Shown here: positions 53,181 through 61,690 of the stretch, one piece after another
How positions within the stretch are numbered: the stretch's first letter is position 1
How the letters are laid out: each line of letters opens with the position of its first letter
DNA from: Acetobacteraceae bacterium
GTDB taxonomy: Bacteria > Pseudomonadota > Alphaproteobacteria > Acetobacterales > Acetobacteraceae
DNA: 64,000 nucleotides
Direction of reading: 5' to 3'
Assembly (NCBI GenBank): GCA_027482245.1
Contig: JAIXWG010000039.1
Span: forward strand, 1 to 64,000
Translations under genes and position numbers: made by a program
The notes under the pieces: generated by a model
Told to the model about the DNA's origin: nothing
The model's input: the letters and a program-made list of their open reading frames with translations, nothing else
Databases searched by the model: none

Positions 53181-53496
53181 GCCTGCGTGTATGGCGCGGC
53201 CGGAGCCGGAGGCAAGGGGCGGCTTCGGGGCCGGCCTGGCGCCCGCGGCCCCGGTCATGGGGCGCCAGCCCCTGGCGGTCCGCCTGGGGGCTGGCCGCCA
53301 TCATGGCGTCGGTCGCGGGCGACTCGTTGCGGCAGGGTTGTTGACCAACTGTTAACCGCTGCGACCGGGGCGGGCAGGCCGCGCGGCTTTTCCGTCACAG
53401 GGCGCTGGTGGCGCGGGCCCTCACGCAGTCGTGCCATGGGGCGGCCATGCCGCGGTGGGTCGAGGGGGCTAGGGTATCTGCAGAGAGAGGGACGCC
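53181..53496. other. 316-bp intergenic region with a long hairpin
   Basis: No gene is supported here. GCCAGCCCC (53264-53272) pairs with GGGGCTGGC (53287-53295), and inside it GGCGG (53274-53278) pairs with CCGCC (53280-53284), giving a two-part hairpin of about 14 bp. Further downstream GGTTGTTGACCAACTGTTAACC (about 53336-53357) is the only AT-richer spot and could be part of the promoter of the response-regulator gene at 53497. Confidence 0.4.
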
Positions 53497-53868
53497 ATGG
53501 GATCGGCCCGCCACGTTCTGCTTGTCGAGGATGACCCGCTGGTCCGCATGACCCTGGTGGAGGGGCTCGCGGATTCGGGCTTCGACGTTCTGGAGGCCGA
53601 GGACGCGGAAACGGCGCTGTGCGTGCTCGCGCATCATCCCGAGATCGAGCTGCTGCTGACGGACATCAACCTGCCCGGCGCCGATGGCTTCGCCCTGGCT
53701 CGGGCGGCGCGGGTGATCCGGCCGGACCTGCCGGTGATCTACGCGAGTGGCCGTTTCCGCCAGGCGGAGCCGGGACGCGGCCTGCCGGACGCGCCCTTCC
53801 TCGCCAAGCCCTTCAGCGTGGCCTGCGCCGCGGCCACCATCGCGGGGGCGATGCGGGCGGACGGCTAG
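53497..53868 (+). CDS. Single-domain response regulator
   Basis: 123 residues, receiver domain only. Acidic pocket Asp12-Asp13 in 'LVEDDPLVR', phospho-acceptor Asp56 in 'LLLTDINLPGADG', Ser84 in 'VIYASGRF' and Lys104 in 'FLAKPF'. No output domain. It may be a phosphate shuttle or act by protein contact, and could serve an orphan kinase such as that at 786-3326 (inference). Overlaps the convergent pcaB gene by 4 bp. Confidence 0.9.
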   Translation: MGSARHVLLVEDDPLVRMTLVEGLADSGFDVLEAEDAETALCVLAHHPEIELLLTDINLPGADGFALARAARVIRPDLPVIYASGRFRQAEPGRGLPDAPFLAKPFSVACAAATIAGAMRADG

Positions 53869-55211
53869 GCTGCCCGGGCGAGCACCGCATCGATGAAGCC
53901 CTGCGTGGCACCAAGGTAGCCGGCGGGGTCGGTCAGCCGGGCGATGCCGGCGGCGTCCAGATGCTCCGTCACGCGCGAGTCGCGGGCCAGCGCCGCATCC
54001 AGCGTCACGCCCTCCGCCAGCGCCACGTCGCAGGCGTGGTGGACCACGTCATGCGCCACGCCGCGGCCGAGCAGGGGGGCGAGCCCCATCATCACGGCCT
54101 CCGCCACGATCAGCCCGCCGGAGGCATCGAGGTTGCGGCGCATCCGCGCGGCATCCACCACCAGCCCCTCCGCGATCAGCAGCGCCTGGGCCATGGCGCC
54201 ATGGGCGTAGAGGAAGATGGGGGCGAGGGCGAGCTGCTCGATCTGCATCGGGCCGGCGCCGCGTTCATGGTCATGCGCCATGGCGCCGAGGACCTGCGGC
54301 ACCAGCGCCTGGGCCGCGCGGGCCTGGGCGATGACGTATTCGCAGGCGATGGGGTTGCGCTTCTGCGGCATGGTGGAGGAGCCGCCGCGGCCCGGGGCGG
54401 CGGGCTCGCTGGCCTCCGACACCTCCGACTGCATCAGCAGCATCACGTCCGTGGCGGGCTTGGCGAGGACGCCGCAGAGCATGCCGAGCCAGCAGGCGGC
54501 CTCCGCCGTGCCGTCCCGCGCCACGTGCCAGGGGATGGCGGGCAGCGTGAGGTCCAGTTCGCGGGCGAGTTCCGCCGCGCAGGCCTGGCCCTTGTCGCCG
54601 AGCGAGGCGAGGGTGCCGACGGCGCCGCCGAATTGCAGCTTGAGGATGCGGGGCAGTGCCTGGTGCAGCCGTTCGCGCATGGAAACCAGCGGGTCCAGCC
54701 ACAGCGCGGCCTTGTAGCCGAAGGTGATGGGCAGGGCCTGCTGCGCATGGGTGCGGCCGGCCATGACGGTGTGGCGGTGCGTGCGCGCCAGCGTCGCGAA
54801 GGCGGCGATGAGGCGGTCGAGGTCGGCCGCGATCAGCGCGAAGGCGTCGCGCATCTGCAGCACCAGCGCGGTGTCCACGACGTCCTGCGTCGTGGTGCCC
54901 CAATGCGTCCAGCGGCCGGCATCGGGGCCGGCGGCGGCGCTGAGCTGCTTCACCAGGCCGACCACGGGGAAGCCGGTGTTGCGCGTGGCGGCGGCCAGGG
55001 CCGGGATGTCGAGCGTCTCGGCCCGGGCGGCCGCGGTGATGGCGGCGGCGGCTTCCGCGGGAATCATGCCGAGGCGCGCCTGGGCGCGGGCCAGGGCGGC
55101 TTCCGTGTCCAGCATGCGCTGGAGGAAGGCACGCTCCCCCATCGCGCTCCGCATCGCATCGGTGCCGTAGACGGCGCCGAAGACGGGGCCATCGGCGGGG
55201 GAGACGGTCAT
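53865..55211 (-). CDS. pcaB: 3-carboxy-cis,cis-muconate cycloisomerase
   Basis: 448 residues of the fumarase/aspartase superfamily. 'GTDAMRSAMGERAFLQRML' at the N-terminus, 'HWGTTTQDVVDTALVLQMRD', 'GRTHAQQALPITFGYKAA' and the superfamily signature 'GSSTMPQKRNP' (near residue 280) support pcaB. It converts 3-carboxy-cis,cis-muconate to 4-carboxymuconolactone, the step after protocatechuate 3,4-dioxygenase. Last gene of the pca run and separated from pcaG by a 130-bp gap filled by a large inverted repeat. Confidence 0.92.
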   Translation of the reverse strand: MTVSPADGPVFGAVYGTDAMRSAMGERAFLQRMLDTEAALARAQARLGMIPAEAAAAITAAARAETLDIPALAAATRNTGFPVVGLVKQLSAAAGPDAGRWTHWGTTTQDVVDTALVLQMRDAFALIAADLDRLIAAFATLARTHRHTVMAGRTHAQQALPITFGYKAALWLDPLVSMRERLHQALPRILKLQFGGAVGTLASLGDKGQACAAELARELDLTLPAIPWHVARDGTAEAACWLGMLCGVLAKPATDVMLLMQSEVSEASEPAAPGRGGSSTMPQKRNPIACEYVIAQARAAQALVPQVLGAMAHDHERGAGPMQIEQLALAPIFLYAHGAMAQALLIAEGLVVDAARMRRNLDASGGLIVAEAVMMGLAPLLGRGVAHDVVHHACDVALAEGVTLDAALARDSRVTEHLDAAGIARLTDPAGYLGATQGFIDAVLARAA

Positions 55212-55242
55212 GGGGGTGCTCCGGTTGGGGGCGGAGCGTGTG

Positions 55243-55330
55243 ACCCCCACCCCGACCCTCCCCCGCAAGCGCGGGGGAGGGAGCCTTGCGAGCCCTCCCC
55301 CGCGCTTGCGGGGGTGGGTTGGGTGGGGGT
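55243..55330. repeat. Large GC-rich inverted repeat between pcaG and pcaB
   Basis: The arm 55243-55281 is inverted, with few mismatches, at 55293-55330 around the spacer AGCCTTGCGAG. Each arm also contains a smaller self-complementary core (CCCCCGC..GCGGGGG). CCCTCCCCCGC...GGGGGAGGG elements are frequent between genes in related genomes. Placed inside the pca run, it could cause partial termination or processing and lower pcaB expression. Confidence 0.7.
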
Positions 55331-55341
55331 TCTCCCGACCC

Positions 55342-55884
55342 TCAGACGTCCAGGAAGACCGTCTCGCCCGCGCCCTGCAGGACGATGTCGAGGGTCCAGA
55401 CCCCCGCGCCGGCGGGCTTCGCGACCAGCGTCGCGCGGCGGGCGGGGTCTTCGACCATCGCCAGCACGGGGTCGGTCGCGTTCAGGGCCTCACCCTCGAA
55501 ATAGGCGCGCGTCACGACGTGGCGCATGAGGCCGCGGGCGAAGAGCGTGACCGTGATGTGCGGCGCCTGCGTCGCATTGCCGAGGCCCGGGACGGCGCCG
55601 GGCTTGAGCGTCGTGAAGCGGTAGCGGCCGTCGTTGTCCGTGGCGCAGCGGCCGAAGCCGTGGAAGCCGGCTTCGTAGGCGCCGTCCGGGCCGGCCTGCC
55701 AGATCTCCACCAGGCCATCGACGACGGGCGCGCCGTCGCCGTCGGTGATGCGGCCGGTCAGGGTGATGCGTTCACCCTCAACGCCCGCATTCGGGCCATC
55801 GGCGCGGAGCAGGTCGGCCCACTCGGGAAAATCGATCATGTGCCAGTAGGGGCCGGCGGTCTGGTGCGCGGTCGCGGGTGTCAT
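55342..55884 (-). CDS. pcaG: Protocatechuate 3,4-dioxygenase alpha subunit
   Basis: 180 residues. Intradiol dioxygenase fold: 'HQTAGPYWHMIDFP' near the N-terminus, 'ITDGDGAPVVDGLVEIWQAG', 'GRCATDNDGRYRFTTLKPG' and 'APHITVTLFARGLMRHVVTR'. The iron ligands are in the beta subunit encoded just upstream, as usual for the alpha subunit. With PcaH it opens the ring of protocatechuate to 3-carboxy-cis,cis-muconate. 15 bp separate it from pcaH. Confidence 0.93.
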   Translation of the reverse strand: MTPATAHQTAGPYWHMIDFPEWADLLRADGPNAGVEGERITLTGRITDGDGAPVVDGLVEIWQAGPDGAYEAGFHGFGRCATDNDGRYRFTTLKPGAVPGLGNATQAPHITVTLFARGLMRHVVTRAYFEGEALNATDPVLAMVEDPARRATLVAKPAGAGVWTLDIVLQGAGETVFLDV

Positions 55885-55899
55885 GATGGCGCGTTTCCC

Positions 55900-56604
55900 C
55901 TACGCGTTCTCGAAGGGCGTCGCGTCACGCCCCCGCAGCACGATGTCGAAGCGGTAGCCGAGCGCCCATTCGGGCTTCGTGACCTCGAGGTCGAAGGTGG
56001 AGACGAGGCGGTTGCGCGCGGCCTCGTCCGCCGTCGTGTTGAAGATGGGGTCCAGCGCCAGCAGCGGGTCGCCCGGGAAGTACATCTGGGTGATCATCCG
56101 CTGCGCCCAGCCCGCGCCATGCAGGCCGAAATGGATGTGGATGGGCCGCCAGGCGTTCCAGTGGTTCCGCCAGGGATAGGCGCCGGGCTTGATGCTGGTG
56201 AAGGAATAGCGGCCCTCGCTATCCGTGAAGATGCGGGCGCGGCCTTCGAAGTTGGGGTCGAGCGGCGCGTCGTGCTGGTCCCGGGGGTGGTGATAGCGGC
56301 CCGACGCATTGGCCTGCCAGACCTCCACCATCGTATTGGCGCAGGGGCGGCCATCCTCATCCGTCACGCGGCCGGCGACGATGATGCGCTCGCCGAGCGC
56401 GCCCTTCCCGCCGACCTGGCTCATATCCGCCTGGGTCGCGTAGAAGCGCTGGTCGAAGCGCGGCGCGCTGGTCTCCGTCAGCGTGTGCGGGACGCGCAGC
56501 ATCGCCTGCTTCGGATGGCGCTTGTGGGTGCTGCCATAGGACGGCGCGTCATAGGGCGGCTGGGTCGCCGGATCGGGCCGGCGGTAGGGGACCGGGTCGC
56601 TCAT
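55900..56604 (-). CDS. pcaH: Protocatechuate 3,4-dioxygenase beta subunit
   Basis: 234 residues. The iron(III) ligands of the family are visible: Tyr104 in 'GRYHHP', Tyr143 in 'GAYPWRN', and His156/His158 in 'RPIHIHFG'. Other landmarks: 'VEVWQANASG' and 'TQMYFPGDPL'. Catalytic subunit of the ring-cleaving dioxygenase. Lies 5 bp after pcaL and 15 bp before pcaG in one transcription unit. Confidence 0.95.
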   Translation of the reverse strand: MSDPVPYRRPDPATQPPYDAPSYGSTHKRHPKQAMLRVPHTLTETSAPRFDQRFYATQADMSQVGGKGALGERIIVAGRVTDEDGRPCANTMVEVWQANASGRYHHPRDQHDAPLDPNFEGRARIFTDSEGRYSFTSIKPGAYPWRNHWNAWRPIHIHFGLHGAGWAQRMITQMYFPGDPLLALDPIFNTTADEAARNRLVSTFDLEVTKPEWALGYRFDIVLRGRDATPFENA

Positions 56605-56609
56605 CGCGA

Positions 56610-57749
56610 TTACCCTTCCTTGAGGACGTTCTTCGCGATCTTAAGCGCGGAATTGGCCGTTGGCACCCCGGCATAGGCGCCGACCTGGAGCAGCACTTCC
56701 CCGATCTCCTCCGGCGTCACGCCGGTGTTGCGGGTGGCGCGGACGTGCAGTTCGAACTCCTCATGCCGGCCCAGCGCCGCCATCATGCCGAGGCAGAGCA
56801 GGCTGCGCGTGTGGCGGGGCAGGCCGGGGCGCGTCCAGACGCCGCCCCAGACATTGGCCGTGATCCATTCCTGGAAGGCGGCGTCGAGCGGCGTGACATT
56901 CGCGGAGGCGCGGGCGACATGCGCCTCCCCCAGCACGGATTTGCGGATGGCGAGGCCGGCATCGTAGCCCGGCGCGGGGGCGAAGGCGGCGAAGTGGCCG
57001 AGGATCGCGGCATTGGTGTCGGCGGCGCGCTCGAAGGTCGGCAGGTGCCCGCCTTCGGCAATCTCGACATAGCGGCTGCCGGGGATGACGGCCTGGATGG
57101 CACGCGACATCTCGGGCGGCGTCGCGATGTCCCGCGTGCCGACGGCGACCGTCGTGGGGCAGGTGATCTTCCCGGCCACATCGACGGCGCGCGCATCGCG
57201 CAGCGCGGCGGCGGAGCCCGCATAGCCTCGGCGGTCCGTGCGCAGCAGCATCTGGCGCAGGCCCTGGGAGGAGGCGAGGGAGGGATCGACCACCCAGCGC
57301 GGCATCACGACTTCCACCAGTGCCTGGGTGCCGATCTTCAGCACGGCGTCGATGCGATCCTGCCAGGCCTGGGGCGGCGGGAATTCCAGCGCCGTGTCCA
57401 TCAGGATGAGGGAGGCGACGCGATCCGGCGCCAGCACCGCGAGTTCCATCGCGATGCGCCCGCCGATGGACAGGCCCAGCACATGCGCCTGCCGGATGCC
57501 GAGCGCATCGAGCAGGGCAACGGCATCGCGCGCATGCAGCGCCATGGAGTAGTCGCCATCCGTCACGCCGGACATGCCATGCCCGCGCATGTCCATGCGG
57601 ATGACCCGGTAGTGGCGGGAGAGCGCGGCGGCCTGCGGATCGAAGACGTGCAGCGACGTGCCGATGGAATGCAGCATCAGAAGGGGCGGCGCTTCCGCCG
57701 GCCCTTCCACCACCGCGTGAACGACGATGTCGCCCAGTTGCACGAACAT
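56610..57749 (-). CDS. pcaL: 3-oxoadipate enol-lactonase / 4-carboxymuconolactone decarboxylase fusion
   Basis: 379 residues with two enzymes in one chain. Residues 1-255 are an alpha/beta-hydrolase (PcaD): 'LLMLHSIGTS', 'RMDMRGHGMS', nucleophile Ser94 in 'LGLSIGG', and a C-terminal 'GGHLPTFE' with the triad His. Residues from about 262 are PcaC: 'DAGLAIRKSVLGEAHVAR', 'ITANVWGGVWTRPGL', 'RSLLCLGMMAALGRHEEF' and 'ATRNTGVTPEEIGEVLLQ'. Together they turn 4-carboxymuconolactone into 3-oxoadipate. This fusion (PcaL) is known from several bacteria. 103 bp separate it from the upstream thiolase gene. Confidence 0.93.
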   Translation of the reverse strand: MFVQLGDIVVHAVVEGPAEAPPLLMLHSIGTSLHVFDPQAAALSRHYRVIRMDMRGHGMSGVTDGDYSMALHARDAVALLDALGIRQAHVLGLSIGGRIAMELAVLAPDRVASLILMDTALEFPPPQAWQDRIDAVLKIGTQALVEVVMPRWVVDPSLASSQGLRQMLLRTDRRGYAGSAAALRDARAVDVAGKITCPTTVAVGTRDIATPPEMSRAIQAVIPGSRYVEIAEGGHLPTFERAADTNAAILGHFAAFAPAPGYDAGLAIRKSVLGEAHVARASANVTPLDAAFQEWITANVWGGVWTRPGLPRHTRSLLCLGMMAALGRHEEFELHVRATRNTGVTPEEIGEVLLQVGAYAGVPTANSALKIAKNVLKEG

Positions 57750-57852
57750 CCCGGATCCCCCGCACTACCCCAGGGCGTGCGTATCACTTCAAGGGCGATG
57801 GTGGGAGGGATCGGGGAAGTGATTACAGACGCGTTCTGATGTCGTCTGGTTG

Positions 57853-59061
57853 TCAGACCCGCTCGATGATCATCGCGATGCCCTGTCCGACGCCGATGCA
57901 CATCGTCACGAGGGCATAACGCGCCTTGCGATGATGCAGCTCCGCAACCGCCGTCTGCACGAGGCGCGCACCGCTCATCCCCAGCGGGTGGCCGAGTGCG
58001 ATCGCACCACCATTCGGGTTCACGAATTCGGCATCATCGGGCAGGCCGAGGTCGCGCGTGACGGCGAGCGCCTGCGCGGCAAAGGCTTCGTTCAATTCGA
58101 TCACGGCGATGTCTGAAAGAGAGAGCCCCGCCTTGGCCAGCACCTTCCGCGTCGCGGGCGCGGGGCCGAAGCCCATGATGCGCGGCGCGACGCCGGCGGT
58201 GGCCGTCGCGACGACGCGCGCGCGCGGCGTCAGGCCGGACTTCGCCGCCATCGATTCGCTGGCGAGGATGATGGCGCAGGCACCGTCATTGACGCCCGAC
58301 GCATTGCCCGCGGTGACGCTGCCGCCTTCCTTGCGGAAGGGCGTGCCGAGCTTGGCCAGCGCTTCCATCGTCGTGTCGGGGCGGGGATGCTCGTCCTTGT
58401 CCACGATGATGGGGTTGCCCTTCCGCTGGGCGATGGAGACGGGGACGATCTCCTCTGCGAAGCGGCCGCGCGCCATGGCGGCGCCGGCCCGCTGCTGGGA
58501 GCGCAGCGCGAAGGCGTCCTGGTCGGCACGGTTCACGTGGAAATCCTGCGCGACGTTCTCCGCCGTCTCCGGCATGGAATCGACGCCGTGCGCCGCGCGC
58601 ATCTTCGCGTTGATGAAGCGCCAGCCGATGGTGGTGTCGAAGATCTCCGCGCTGCGGCCGAAGGCCTCGGTGGACTTGCCCATGACGAAGGGCGCGCGCG
58701 TCATGCTCTCCACGCCGCCGGCGAGCATCAGCTCGGCCTCGCCCGCCTTGATGGCGCGCGCCGCGATGCCGACGGCATCCATGCCGGAGCCGCAGAGGCG
58801 GTTGACGGTGGCACCCGGGATGCTGTCCGGCAGGCCGGCGAGGAGGGAGGACATGCGCGCGACGTTGCGGTTGTCCTCGCCCGCCTGGTTGGCGCAGCCG
58901 AAGATCACGTCATCCACCGCGGCCCAGTCCACGCCGCCGTTGCGGGCCATCAGCGCCTTGATCGGCACGGCGCCGAGGTCGTCCGGGCGGACGTCCTTCA
59001 GGGAGCCGGCATAGCGGGCGATGGCGGTGCGGGCGGCGTCGCAGATGAAGGCGTCGGCCAT
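57853..59061 (-). CDS. pcaF: 3-oxoadipyl-CoA thiolase
   Basis: 402-residue thiolase. Active-site Cys90 in 'NRLCGSG', His in 'GGAIALGHPLG' and second Cys in 'TMCIGVGQG' near the C-terminus. The N-terminal 'AFICDAARTAIARYAGSL' and 'GCANQAGEDNRNVARMSSLL' are typical of 3-oxoadipyl-CoA thiolase rather than acetoacetyl-CoA thiolase, and the pca context agrees. It cleaves 3-oxoadipyl-CoA to succinyl-CoA and acetyl-CoA. First gene of the pca run. The CoA-transferase genes pcaIJ, needed just before this step, are not in the window. Confidence 0.92.
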   Translation of the reverse strand: MADAFICDAARTAIARYAGSLKDVRPDDLGAVPIKALMARNGGVDWAAVDDVIFGCANQAGEDNRNVARMSSLLAGLPDSIPGATVNRLCGSGMDAVGIAARAIKAGEAELMLAGGVESMTRAPFVMGKSTEAFGRSAEIFDTTIGWRFINAKMRAAHGVDSMPETAENVAQDFHVNRADQDAFALRSQQRAGAAMARGRFAEEIVPVSIAQRKGNPIIVDKDEHPRPDTTMEALAKLGTPFRKEGGSVTAGNASGVNDGACAIILASESMAAKSGLTPRARVVATATAGVAPRIMGFGPAPATRKVLAKAGLSLSDIAVIELNEAFAAQALAVTRDLGLPDDAEFVNPNGGAIALGHPLGMSGARLVQTAVAELHHRKARYALVTMCIGVGQGIAMIIERV

Positions 59062-59113
59062 GTGGGGGTCCCTCCGTATGTCGCGCGTTGGTGCCGCCGC
59101 GGGGGCGCGCCGT

Positions 59114-59144
59114 CAACCGATCCCCGGGCGAACCCGGGCGGTTG
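59114..59144. promoter_or_regulatory. Nested inverted repeat upstream of pcaF
   Basis: CAACCG (59114-59119) and CGGTTG (59139-59144) enclose CCCGGG-CGAA-CCCGGG (59123-59138). It lies 53-83 bp upstream of the pcaF start in the divergent gap with the small gene at 59186. It could be an operator or a leader hairpin; no pca regulator gene is adjacent. Confidence 0.4.
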
Positions 59145-59185
59145 CCGCGCGTTCGGGACGCGATGCGAACGGAAGGAAGCGGCGG

Positions 59186-59368
59186 ATGAGCGGTTCGACG
59201 GAGCGCGGCGGCGGGTCCAATACCAGCGTCGATCCCGAACGGAAGCCCGACCCGGGCCCGGCCCCGGTCGGGCCCGCGGTGCATGAGCCGCCGCAGCGCC
59301 CGGTGGAGGGCCCGACCGACCCCGGCGCCGCGCCCCCTGGCCCGGCGGTGCACCCGGAGCGGACCTAG
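59186..59368 (+). CDS. Small Pro/Gly-rich hypothetical protein, 60 residues
   Basis: Starts with ATG 59186 after GGAAGGAAG. The product is low-complexity and probably disordered, with two related units 'GPAVHEP' and 'GPAVHPE' and many Pro, Gly and Glu residues. No known family. The good ribosome-binding site supports expression, but coding status is uncertain. Confidence 0.45.
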   Translation: MSGSTERGGGSNTSVDPERKPDPGPAPVGPAVHEPPQRPVEGPTDPGAAPPGPAVHPERT

Positions 59369-59419
59369 CCCGCCCCGCCGCGCGCGCCCTATCCTGCCCG
59401 CGACGAAGGGGATGGGGCG

Positions 59420-59812
59420 ATGCGCAAGGGCTACAAGGAATTGCTGGCCGAGGCCGAGGCGGTGATCGAGACGGTGCCGGCGGCGGATGCGCTGGCGCTG
59501 CGCGCCGACCCCGGCGTGGTCTTCGTCGACCTCCGCGACCCCCGCGAGATCCAGCGGGAGGGCCGGATCCCCGGCGCCTTCCACTGCCCACGCGGAATGC
59601 TGGAATTCTGGATCGACCCGGACAGCCCCTACGCCAAGCCGGTGTTCCAGGAGCCGAAGCGCTTCGTCTTCTACTGCGCCAGCGGCTGGCGATCGGCGCT
59701 GGCGGCCAAGACGGCGCAGGAGATGGGGCTGGAGCGCGCGGCGCATCTCGGCGGGGGCATCACCGCCTGGAAGCAGGCGGGCGGCGAGACGGAGATGCCG
59801 CCGCCGCGGTGA
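59420..59812 (+). CDS. Rhodanese-like sulfurtransferase
   Basis: 130 residues, one rhodanese domain. 'VVFVDLRDPREIQREGRIPG' and the active-site loop 'CASGWRS' with Cys86, plus 'HLGGGITAWKQAGG'. The six-residue active loop fits sulfurtransferase rather than Cdc25-type phosphatase activity. Cytoplasmic, no signal peptide. It abuts the convergent TRAP permease gene directly. Confidence 0.9.
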   Translation: MRKGYKELLAEAEAVIETVPAADALALRADPGVVFVDLRDPREIQREGRIPGAFHCPRGMLEFWIDPDSPYAKPVFQEPKRFVFYCASGWRSALAAKTAQEMGLERAAHLGGGITAWKQAGGETEMPPPR

Positions 59813-61138
59813 TTATCCGGTCAGAAGGTTCACCAGCCACAGGCTGAGCCCCGGGAAGACCACGCAGAGCACCAGGCGCAGCACGTCCATCGCCAGGTAG
59901 GGCATGACGCCCTTGTAGATCTGCGCGATCGGCACGTCCTTCGCCAGGCCGGAGACAACGAAGACGTTCAGCCCGATGGGCGGCGCGGTCAGGCCTATGC
60001 CGACCACGACCAGCACCAGGATGCCGAACCAGATCGCCGTCTCCTCCGTCGTCAGCCCGAAATCCAGCGCCGTGACCACGGGGAAGAAGACCGGCAGGGT
60101 CAGCAGGATCATCGCCAGCTCATCCATCACCGCGCCGAGGATGATGTAGGCCACCAGCAGGATCACCAGCACGCCATAGGGCGGGAAGTCCTGCTCCGTG
60201 ATCCACATCGCCAGCAGGTCCGGCGCCTGGGACAAAGCGAGGAAGGTGTTGAAGACCTCCGCCCCCAGCAGGATGGCGAAGATCATCGCCGTGGTCTCGG
60301 CGGTGGCGAAGAGGCTTTCCTTCACCTGCCGGGGCTTCAGCGTGCCGCGCAGCACGCCGACGGCCAGCGTCGCGATGCAGCCGACGGCCGCACTTTCCGT
60401 AGGCGTGAAGACGCCGCCATAGATGCCGCCGACGACGACGAGGGCGATGAGCAGCACGGGGATGACGTTGAGGAAGGCCTCCCGCCGCTCCGCCGGGCTC
60501 GGCGCCTCACCGGGCGGGCCGAGCTCGGGCTTCAGCTTCACGACGATGGCGATGGCGATGAGGTAGAGCAGCGTCGCCAGCAGCCCCGGGATCAGCGCCG
60601 CCATGAAGAGCTTGGCGATGTTCTGTTCCGTGCTGATGGCATAGACCACCAGGATGACGCTGGGCGGGATGAGGATGCCGAGCGTGCCGCCGACCGCGAC
60701 CGTGCCGGCGGAGAAGCCCGCGGGGTAGCCGAAGCGACGGAGTTCGGGCAGCGCCGCGCGGCCGAAGGTGGCGGTGGTGGCCACGCTGCTGCCGCAGACC
60801 GCGCCGAAGCAGGCGCAGGCGCCGATCACGGCCATGGCCATGCCGCCGGGCTTGCGGCCGATCAGCGCATTGGCGGCGGCGAAGAGGTCCCGGGCCAGCC
60901 CGCCACGCTCCGCCAGCGCGCCCATCAGGATGAAGAGCGGGATGACGGACAGCGTGTAGTTCGCGAACAGGTGGTACGGCGTGGTCTTGAGGTAGTTGCC
61001 GAGCGCGGTCCAGTCGAGGATGTGGACGTAGCCGCCGATGCCGACGATGAGCATCGAGAGGCCGACCGGCGCGCGGATCGCGATCAGGCCGAGCAGGACG
61101 GCGAAGCCCGTTGCCGCCAGGACGAATTCGGGTGCCAT
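59813..61138 (-). CDS. TRAP transporter large permease (DctM)
   Basis: 441 residues, about 12 helices. DctM marks: 'VIPLFILMGALAERGGLARD', 'GMAMAVIGACACFGAVCGSS', 'GTLGILIPPSVILVVYA' and 'TPTESAAVG'. Forms the sodium-coupled channel of the TRAP transporter with the DctQ subunit, whose gene overlaps it (ATGA). The start at 61138 gives an N-terminal helix 'EFVLAATGFAVLLGLIAI'. The transporter lies between pca and dgo genes; a C4-dicarboxylate, sugar acid or keto acid are all possible substrates. Confidence 0.94.
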   Translation of the reverse strand: MAPEFVLAATGFAVLLGLIAIRAPVGLSMLIVGIGGYVHILDWTALGNYLKTTPYHLFANYTLSVIPLFILMGALAERGGLARDLFAAANALIGRKPGGMAMAVIGACACFGAVCGSSVATTATFGRAALPELRRFGYPAGFSAGTVAVGGTLGILIPPSVILVVYAISTEQNIAKLFMAALIPGLLATLLYLIAIAIVVKLKPELGPPGEAPSPAERREAFLNVIPVLLIALVVVGGIYGGVFTPTESAAVGCIATLAVGVLRGTLKPRQVKESLFATAETTAMIFAILLGAEVFNTFLALSQAPDLLAMWITEQDFPPYGVLVILLVAYIILGAVMDELAMILLTLPVFFPVVTALDFGLTTEETAIWFGILVLVVVGIGLTAPPIGLNVFVVSGLAKDVPIAQIYKGVMPYLAMDVLRLVLCVVFPGLSLWLVNLLTG

Positions 61139-61644
61139 CAGCCCTGCCCCCTCAGGTGCCGGGGCACCCACGACAGCGCGGCGATCCCCGTGGCCGCGAA
61201 GCAGAGCGCGCCGATGCCGATGGCCCACCAATAGGGCAGGGCCAGCAGCCCGATGGTACGGGTGCCGGAGGCGAGTGTATCCAGCGATCCGATGATCATG
61301 CGTTCGGCCAGCCACAGCGTGATGGCGGCCCAGACCAGCGTCCAGAAGCCGTCCACCACATCGGTCACGCGCTTCGGCAGCCAGGTGGTGAAGGTGTCCA
61401 CCAGGATGTTGGCGCGCATCAGCGTGCCATAGGCGAGGAAGCCGAAGACGCCGATGCCGGTGGCGATCGGCACCATCTCGAAGTCGCCACGGATGGGTTG
61501 GCTCGTCGTCCAGCGCATCAGCACGCTGGCGGTCGTGATGCAGGCGCCGACCAGCAGGGAGATGCCGCCCGCGAAGGCCAGCAGCCGGGCGAGGGTCGCG
61601 ATCGCACCGCCAGGCGGCGCGGGGGGGGCATCAGGCTCGGACAA
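61138..61644 (-). CDS. TRAP transporter small permease (DctQ)
   Basis: 168 residues with four hydrophobic helices and the DctQ region 'ISLLVGACITTASVLMRWTT' plus 'GDFEMVPIATGIGVFGFLAYGTL'. Membrane partner of the DctM protein. 46 bp downstream of the receptor gene and overlapping the large permease gene. Confidence 0.92.
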   Translation of the reverse strand: MSEPDAPPAPPGGAIATLARLLAFAGGISLLVGACITTASVLMRWTTSQPIRGDFEMVPIATGIGVFGFLAYGTLMRANILVDTFTTWLPKRVTDVVDGFWTLVWAAITLWLAERMIIGSLDTLASGTRTIGLLALPYWWAIGIGALCFAATGIAALSWVPRHLRGQG

Positions 61645-61690
61645 GGCCGGCTCCTCTGCGTGTGGGGGGCCGGCCTTGGCCAGATGCGGA

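Noticed and set aside
55243..55330. GC-rich tandem hairpins considered as a CRISPR array
   Set aside because: Only one inverted pair is present, with no regularly spaced direct repeats, and no cas genes are in the window.
55210..56676. 488-codon plus-strand frame across the pcaG and pcaH genes
   Set aside because: Antisense to two well-supported dioxygenase genes with visible iron ligands; no family resemblance.
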